Of a stretch of DNA of 9,798 nt, positions 6,446 through 9,798 are shown in pieces. Under the pieces are notes generated by a model. The model did no database searches, was not told where the DNA came from, and saw only the letters and a list, made by a program, of their open reading frames with translations. The stretch covers positions 1-9,798 of the forward strand of contig JAADIW010000084.1 in assembly GCA_013151115.1 (NCBI GenBank). The letters are read 5' to 3'. Within the stretch, counting starts at the first letter, position 1. Each line of letters opens with the position of its first letter. This DNA comes from Caldisericota bacterium. GTDB taxonomy: Bacteria; Bipolaricaulota; Bipolaricaulia; Bipolaricaulales; Bipolaricaulaceae. Position numbers and translations under genes: made by a program.

Positions 6446-6460
6446 GCTGTCAGACAATAT
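6444..6460. promoter_or_regulatory. Putative autoregulatory operator of the GntR/FCD regulator
   Basis: ATGCTGTCAGACAATAT (plus strand) is a 17-bp imperfect palindrome centred on 6452, with the core TGTC-N-GACA perfect and the outer AT/AT arms matching. It fits the TNGTNNNACNA-type consensus of FadR/FCD regulators except at one edge base (family knowledge). It overlaps the -10 element and presumed transcription start of the regulator gene, the expected place for repression. Confidence 0.6.
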
Positions 6461-6484
6461 ACTGTTCCCGAAATATTCCTGCAA
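6456..6484 (-). promoter_or_regulatory. Sigma70-type promoter of the regulator-arcC-carbamoyltransferase operon
   Basis: On the minus strand TTGCAG (6484-6479) and TATATT (6461-6456) are separated by exactly 17 nt, in one of the few AT-rich islands of the window. Transcription should start near 6446-6450, only a few nt before the ATG at 6445. The palindrome at 6444-6460 overlaps the -10. Confidence 0.65.
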
Positions 6485-6559
6485 GATTCGGGGGCCCCGG
6501 GGCGAACTCGCTGTGGATCCGCTTTCCCACGGCGGTTTATCCCGGGGCGTCGGTCGGAT

Positions 6560-6591
6560 GGTCAAGTGCACCTGACCTGACACGGCGTGTC
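6560..6591. repeat. Two abutting inverted repeats upstream of the operon promoter
   Basis: GGTCAAGTGCACCTGACC (6560-6577) is an 18-bp palindrome with eight of nine base pairs matching. One base later comes GACACGGCGTGTC (6579-6591), a perfect 6+1+6 palindrome. They sit about 75-110 bp upstream of the -35 of the minus-strand operon and about 400 bp before the transporter. The form suits a dimeric DNA-binding protein; which one is unknown. Confidence 0.55.
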
Positions 6592-6971
6592 CCCCCGGTG
6601 CGACCCACCCCGTGCGCCGTCGGGTCGGCCGCGGCCCGGGGCCGGGTGTCGGGCGCCACCCGGTAGCCCCACAGGTCCCGGCTGGTCTTAGCGCCCCACG
6701 CCATCGGCGACGCACAGGAACCCCCGTGTAGAGGGCCACGTGGGACTTCCGGGCGGCGGGGATATCTCATATCCTCCTCGCGCCCGTTCGTTGGTCACAA
6801 GTCCAAATCGCCGATAGCGGCAAACCCGAAGCCACATGCTCCCACCTCCGCCTGCAACCCAAGGGATCGACGCCGGCTCAACGCGGTTCGGATCGCCCAG
6901 CGAACACCTATCTATTGCGAGGCCCGGGCGCTGGGCCGCCCGTGTGTCCCGTATCCGGGCCAACGGTGGGC

Positions 6972-6977
6972 GATAAT
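6972..6977 (+). promoter_or_regulatory. Possible -10 element for the MFS transporter gene
   Basis: GATAAT lies 16 nt before the ATG at 6994, which would give a very short 5' leader of roughly 8-10 nt. No good -35 hexamer is visible at the usual spacing, and there is no SD before the ATG. Confidence 0.3.
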
Positions 6978-6993
6978 CGGGCCGTGAACATCG

Positions 6994-8175
6994 ATGAGGG
7001 AGATATTCAAGGCCGATCGGAGGCTCGCCGTCTACCTCGTCCTCGCCAACTTCGCCCTCTTCTTCGGCTTCCGGGTGTGGCAGGCCCTGTTCAACAACTT
7101 CGCCGTGGAGGAGATCGGGGTGGAACCGGCGGAAATCGGGGGCATCCAGGCCATCCGCGAGATCCCGGGGCTCCTCGGATTCACGGTGGGTTTCCTCGTC
7201 CTGGCCCTCTCGGAGACGCGGCTCATGGCGCTTTCCATCGCCCTGCTGGGGGCGGGGATCGCCCTCACCGGGTGGGCGGGATCCGTGTCCACGCTGCTCC
7301 TCGGGACGTTGGTGATGAGCACGGGGTTCCATCTGTTCGTCCCCGCGAGCAACGCCGTGCTCCTCATGGCGGTGGATGAGCGGGATGCCCCCAGGGCGAT
7401 GGGACAGCTCCGGAGCCTGGGGGCACTAGCGGCCCTCCTCGCCACCGGGGCGGTGTACCTCCTCACCGGACGGATCGGGTACCGGGCGTTATTCCACGGC
7501 GTGGGCGGGGCGGCGCTGCTCGCGGGCCTCGTCCTGATCCCGGTCCGATTCGGGGGTGATCGCCTCCCTCCCCGGCGCAGGGTGAGGTTCCGCCGTCGAT
7601 ACTGGCTCTATTACGCGCTCTCTTTCCTTATGGGCAGCCGGCGCCACATCTTCACCACATTCGCCATCTTCCTCCTCGTACGCGAGCACGGGATCCCGGT
7701 CCAGACCACGGCCCTACTGTTCCTGGCCAACAGCCTGGTCAACACCTACGCTTACCAGGGGATCGGACGGCTGGTGGCCAGATTCGGGGAACGGGTGGTC
7801 CTCTCGGTGGGCTTCTCCCTGCTCATCTTCGTGTTCCTTGGCTACGCCTACATCCCCTGCTTGCCCCTGCTCTACGCCCTGTTCGTGTTGGATAACGTGA
7901 TCTTCGGGACGAACTTGGCCGTCTCCACCTACCTCCGGAAGATCGCCGTGGGGGAGGAAGAGATCACGAGCAACCTCTCTCTCCAGCAGACGCTGAACCA
8001 CATATCGGCCATCGCGATGCCCCTGATCGGGGGGACGATCTGGACCCTGTTCGGCGCCCAGGCCCCGTTCCTGATGGGGGTGGCCATCGCGGCGCTCTCG
8101 CTCGCGATGGTGCAGTTCATGCGCGTGTCCGGCGCCCCGGCCCGGGCCGGGGCCGCGGGCGGGGGCGCCGATTAG
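6994..8175 (+). CDS. MFS-type membrane transporter
   Basis: 393 aa, a normal length for a 12-helix major facilitator protein of the inner membrane. Hydrophobic segments are visible at about residues 11-33, 48-72, 76-96, 98-122, 138-158, 167-184, then a basic central loop (PVRFGGDRLPPRRRVRFRRR, 183-202) as expected between the two six-helix halves, then 203-216, 218-230, 236-256, 266-286, 288-312, 334-354 and 356-376. Short basic loops such as GRLVARFGER (258-267) match the conserved MFS inter-helix pattern. The substrate cannot be read from sequence. The C-terminus is a short Ala/Gly tail. The ATG at 6994 has no SD; a GTG at 6982 is in another frame. It is divergent from the carbamate kinase operon, so uptake or export of the same compound is possible but unproven. 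It is followed 12 bp later by the 198-aa gene, likely co-transcribed. Confidence 0.85.
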   Translation: MREIFKADRRLAVYLVLANFALFFGFRVWQALFNNFAVEEIGVEPAEIGGIQAIREIPGLLGFTVGFLVLALSETRLMALSIALLGAGIALTGWAGSVSTLLLGTLVMSTGFHLFVPASNAVLLMAVDERDAPRAMGQLRSLGALAALLATGAVYLLTGRIGYRALFHGVGGAALLAGLVLIPVRFGGDRLPPRRRVRFRRRYWLYYALSFLMGSRRHIFTTFAIFLLVREHGIPVQTTALLFLANSLVNTYAYQGIGRLVARFGERVVLSVGFSLLIFVFLGYAYIPCLPLLYALFVLDNVIFGTNLAVSTYLRKIAVGEEEITSNLSLQQTLNHISAIAMPLIGGTIWTLFGAQAPFLMGVAIAALSLAMVQFMRVSGAPARAGAAGGGAD

Positions 8176-8187
8176 GATCACGGGGCG

Positions 8188-8784
8188 ATGGTACCGGTCG
8201 AGGTCTACCACGCTTCGCGGAGACGGGGCCTCCGGGTGATAAGGCCCCGGCGTAGCACCCACGGACGGGCGTGGGTGTACGCCACCGCGGATCCGGTACT
8301 CGCCGCGTGTTTCCTCGGGAACCGGGGCGGTGATTTCACCTGTGCCGTCGGCCGCGATCCCGGGACCGGGAGGCCCTTCATATGCGAGCGGTTCGCGGGG
8401 GCGTTCGAGCTCCGCTATCGGGGCGTGCGCGGTTCGATCTACGTCCTCCCGGGGGAGGGATTCCGCGCGGGGGAGACCGGGTGGGAAAAGGAGCTCGTGT
8501 GCCCCCGGCCCGTGGTCCCCCTGCGCGAGATCCCGGTGGAGGACGCAGCGGAACATCTCCTCCGGCTGGAGCGAGAGGGGAAACTCCTGATCGCGCGTTA
8601 CCCCGCGAAGATCGGTGGGATACCCGAGGACGACGAGGACCTCGTCCGCCGGGCCGTCATCTGGTATCGCCGGTTCCGACCGTTCGGGTTCCTCGTCCTG
8701 CGGGAGCTCGGCAAGTACCACCCCCATCTCGTGGCCCGGGCCCGGGAGGCGATCCGCGCCGGGAGGTACGCGGAGGACCGGTAG
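8188..8784 (+). CDS. Uncharacterised 198-aa protein with ADP-ribosyltransferase-fold-like features
   Basis: Not a family I can name. The N-terminus reads VEVYHASRRRGLRVIRPRRS (4-23), then WVYATADPVLAACFLG (29-44), then GSIYVLPGEGFR (82-93) and WEKELVCPRPVVPLREI (99-115). The order H8, Y31-x-T33 and E102, with YHAS....L..I.P and Y.T.D...A..F, resembles the H-Y-E arrangement of ART-like domains. This is inference from pattern only. The C-terminal half (116-198) is charged and helical, with PEDDEDLV (146-153) and YHPHLVARAREAI (177-189). No signal peptide or membrane segment, so it is probably cytoplasmic. It starts 12 nt after the transporter stop; the SD is weak (AGGA 12 nt or GGGG 3 nt before ATG), so translational coupling is plausible. 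Role unknown: modification enzyme, toxin-like protein or sensor are all open. That it is a real gene is well supported by its length, codon use and tight spacing. Confidence 0.75.
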   Translation: MVPVEVYHASRRRGLRVIRPRRSTHGRAWVYATADPVLAACFLGNRGGDFTCAVGRDPGTGRPFICERFAGAFELRYRGVRGSIYVLPGEGFRAGETGWEKELVCPRPVVPLREIPVEDAAEHLLRLEREGKLLIARYPAKIGGIPEDDEDLVRRAVIWYRRFRPFGFLVLRELGKYHPHLVARAREAIRAGRYAEDR

Positions 8785-8818
8785 CGCTCGTGACACCGTC
8801 CCGAGACGAGAATGAAAG

Positions 8819-8847
8819 TTGTTTTCTATTAAACGCCGCGGTATAAA
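8819..8847 (+). promoter_or_regulatory. Promoter of the flavodiiron protein gene
   Basis: TTGTTT (8819-8824) and TATAAA (8842-8847) are separated by 17 nt in a distinct AT-rich island of otherwise GC-rich DNA. The start codon is 20 nt after the -10, with GGAGGTGA (8856-8863) 3 nt before the ATG. The gene therefore probably has its own promoter rather than reading through from the upstream pair. Confidence 0.7.
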
Positions 8848-8866
8848 GCCTCGCCGGAGGTGAACC

Positions 8867-9798
8867 ATGGGAGCACGTGAGATCCGCCCCGGGATATTCT
8901 GGGTCGGGGTGAACGACCGGACCACCGACCTCTTCGAGGGCGTCTGGCCGCTGCCCCAGGGGGTGAGCTACAACGCCTACCTGGTGGTGGGGGAGAAGGC
9001 GGCCCTGATCGACGGCGTGAAGGCCCCGTTCGTGGAGGAACTGGTGCGCAATATCTCCGAAGTCCTCCCCCCTGGGAAGCTCGATTACCTCGTGGTGAAC
9101 CATATGGAACCGGATCACTCGGGCTCCCTGCCGTTCCTCCGTCGCCTCGCGCCCGAGGCCACGGTCGTCGCTACCCCGGCCGCCATCCCCATGCTCGCCC
9201 GTTTCCACGGGATCGCCGAGGGAGTGAGGGCGGTGTCCGACGGGGAGTCCCTGGACCTCGGCGGCCGATCCCTGCGGTTCTTCCACATCCCCTTCGTCCA
9301 CTGGCCGGAGACCATGGCCACCTACGAGGACACGGAGAAGGTGCTCTTCCCCTGCGACGCCTTCGGGGGGTTTCAGGCCTTGGACGGGGTCCTCTTCGAC
9401 GACGAGGTCGATGTGTCCGCGTACGAAGACGAGATCCTCCGTTACTTCTCGAACATCGTGGGGATGCAAGCCAAGCCCGTGCTACGCGCGATCGAGAAGC
9501 TGAAGGCCTTGGAAATAGAGGTCATCGCCCCCTCGCACGGCCTCGTGTGGCGCCGGGATCCGGGCCACATCGTGGAGCTTTACGCCAAGTGGGCCAGCAT
9601 GGAGGCCGTCCCGGAGGTAACGGTGATATTCGGTTCCATGTACGGTTTCACCGCGCGCGCGGCGGAGGAGGTGGCCCGCGGGGTCGCGGAGGCGGGGGTC
9701 CCGGTGCGGGTCCTGGACGCGGGGCGGGTGCACGTGAGCTACCTCATCCGGGAGGCCTGGAAGCGGCGGGGCCTCATCCTGGGAGCTCCCACCTACGA
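8867..9798 (+). CDS. fprA: FprA-type flavodiiron protein (A-type flavoprotein; O2/NO reductase), 3' truncated by window edge
   Basis: 310 residues are visible from the ATG at 8867, which has a strong SD. The N-terminal metallo-beta-lactamase-like domain (about 1-248) carries every diiron ligand of the family: H79, E81 and D83 in NHMEPDH, H145 in FVHWPETM, D164 in PCDAFG and H224 in APSHG. The flavodoxin domain begins near 250 with VTVIFGSMYGFTARAAEEVA, where GSMYGFT is the FMN phosphate loop, and the window ends at about GAPTY. Flavodiiron proteins reduce O2 to water and/or NO to N2O in the cytoplasm, taking electrons from rubredoxin or similar donors; they protect anaerobes from oxygen and nitrosative stress. 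O2 versus NO preference cannot be decided here. A C-terminal rubredoxin or flavin reductase extension would lie outside the window. The gene has its own promoter, 82 bp after the previous gene. Confidence 0.95.
   Translation, partial: MGAREIRPGIFWVGVNDRTTDLFEGVWPLPQGVSYNAYLVVGEKAALIDGVKAPFVEELVRNISEVLPPGKLDYLVVNHMEPDHSGSLPFLRRLAPEATVVATPAAIPMLARFHGIAEGVRAVSDGESLDLGGRSLRFFHIPFVHWPETMATYEDTEKVLFPCDAFGGFQALDGVLFDDEVDVSAYEDEILRYFSNIVGMQAKPVLRAIEKLKALEIEVIAPSHGLVWRRDPGHIVELYAKWASMEAVPEVTVIFGSMYGFTARAAEEVARGVAEAGVPVRVLDAGRVHVSYLIREAWKRRGLILGAPTY

Larger units (their letters stand above)
6446..6993. other. 548-bp divergent intergenic region with several inverted repeats and no convincing gene
   Basis: The right part lies before the plus-strand transporter and the left end carries the operon promoter. 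No tRNA, known riboswitch or known ncRNA was recognised. Inverted repeats visible: GGTCAAGTGCACCTGACC (6560-6577), GACACGGCGTGTC (6579-6591), CGACCC/GGGTCG (6601-6606 with 6622-6627), CGGGTG/CACCCG (6643-6662), GGATATCTCATATCC (6760-6774) and CGGGCG/CGCCCG (6925-6942). On the minus strand two overlapping short frames have good SD sites: ATG at 6837 (49 aa, to 6688, GGAGGTGG 4-5 nt upstream) and ATG at 6770 (77 aa, to 6537, GAGGAGG close upstream). Neither product resembles a protein I know. Both are Arg/Pro/Gly-rich, as random GC-rich frames are. A decayed gene, a structured RNA or a regulatory region are all possible. Confidence 0.5.

Noticed and set aside
6597..6615. GTGCGAC motif resembling the 5' end of a group II intron
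   Set aside because: No domain V-like hairpin, no reverse transcriptase frame and no suitable 3' end nearby; a 7-nt match alone is not evidence.
6446..6739. N-terminal extension of the GntR regulator to an upstream start at 6739
   Set aside because: The extra 98 residues are Arg/Pro/Gly-rich and unlike any GntR protein, and they would include the promoter and operator. The HTH begins normally after the ATG at 6445 (or 6418).
6870..6900. tRNA T-arm-like GGTTCGGATC
   Set aside because: The flanking 5-bp stem does not pair and no acceptor, D or anticodon arm can be built around it.

Overview
The window is about 9.8 kb of very GC-rich bacterial DNA. Coding density is high, third codon positions are strongly G/C, and Shine-Dalgarno (SD) sites of the AAGGAGG/GGAGGTGA type are easy to see. 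Nothing in the sequence fixes the taxon. A carbamate kinase/carbamoyltransferase operon beside a flavodiiron protein fits an anaerobic or microaerophilic, probably fermentative, uncultured bacterium. I see no rRNA, tRNA, CRISPR array, insertion sequence or phage gene.

Layout from left to right. (1) Positions 2-1540, plus strand: the C-terminal part of a large STAND/NB-ARC-type signalling ATPase with TPR repeats in exact 120-nt register; its ATPase domain lies off the left edge. (2) Positions 1594-2415, minus strand, convergent with (1): an exported or membrane-anchored protein with a long acidic Pro/Asp/Glu tail. (3) Positions 2571-6445, minus strand: a four-gene operon of an FCD-type GntR regulator, carbamate kinase (arcC) and two tandem paralogous knotted carbamoyltransferases of the YgeW / N-acetylornithine carbamoyltransferase group. 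It ends in a strong intrinsic terminator and starts at a recognisable promoter with a palindromic GntR-like operator beside it. (4) Positions 6446-6993: a 548-bp intergenic region rich in inverted repeats. (5) Positions 6994-8784, plus strand: an MFS transporter followed 12 bp later by an unrecognised 198-aa protein with features reminiscent of the ADP-ribosyltransferase fold. (6) Positions 8867-9798, plus strand: an FprA-type flavodiiron protein with its own promoter and a full set of diiron ligands, cut by the right edge inside its flavodoxin domain.

How the genes may work together: a transcarbamylase run in the phosphorolytic direction turns a carbamoylated (ureido) compound into an amine plus carbamoyl phosphate, and carbamate kinase then makes ATP. 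The GntR regulator would sense a metabolite of this route. The two carbamoyltransferases differ at several active-site positions. The downstream one (2571-3602) has HVMP where the family has HCLP and has lost other substrate-contact residues, while the upstream one (3664-4695) looks canonical. This suggests either a different substrate or a mixed oligomer with a specialised subunit. The substrate cannot be read from this window. The divergent MFS transporter may or may not belong to the pathway.
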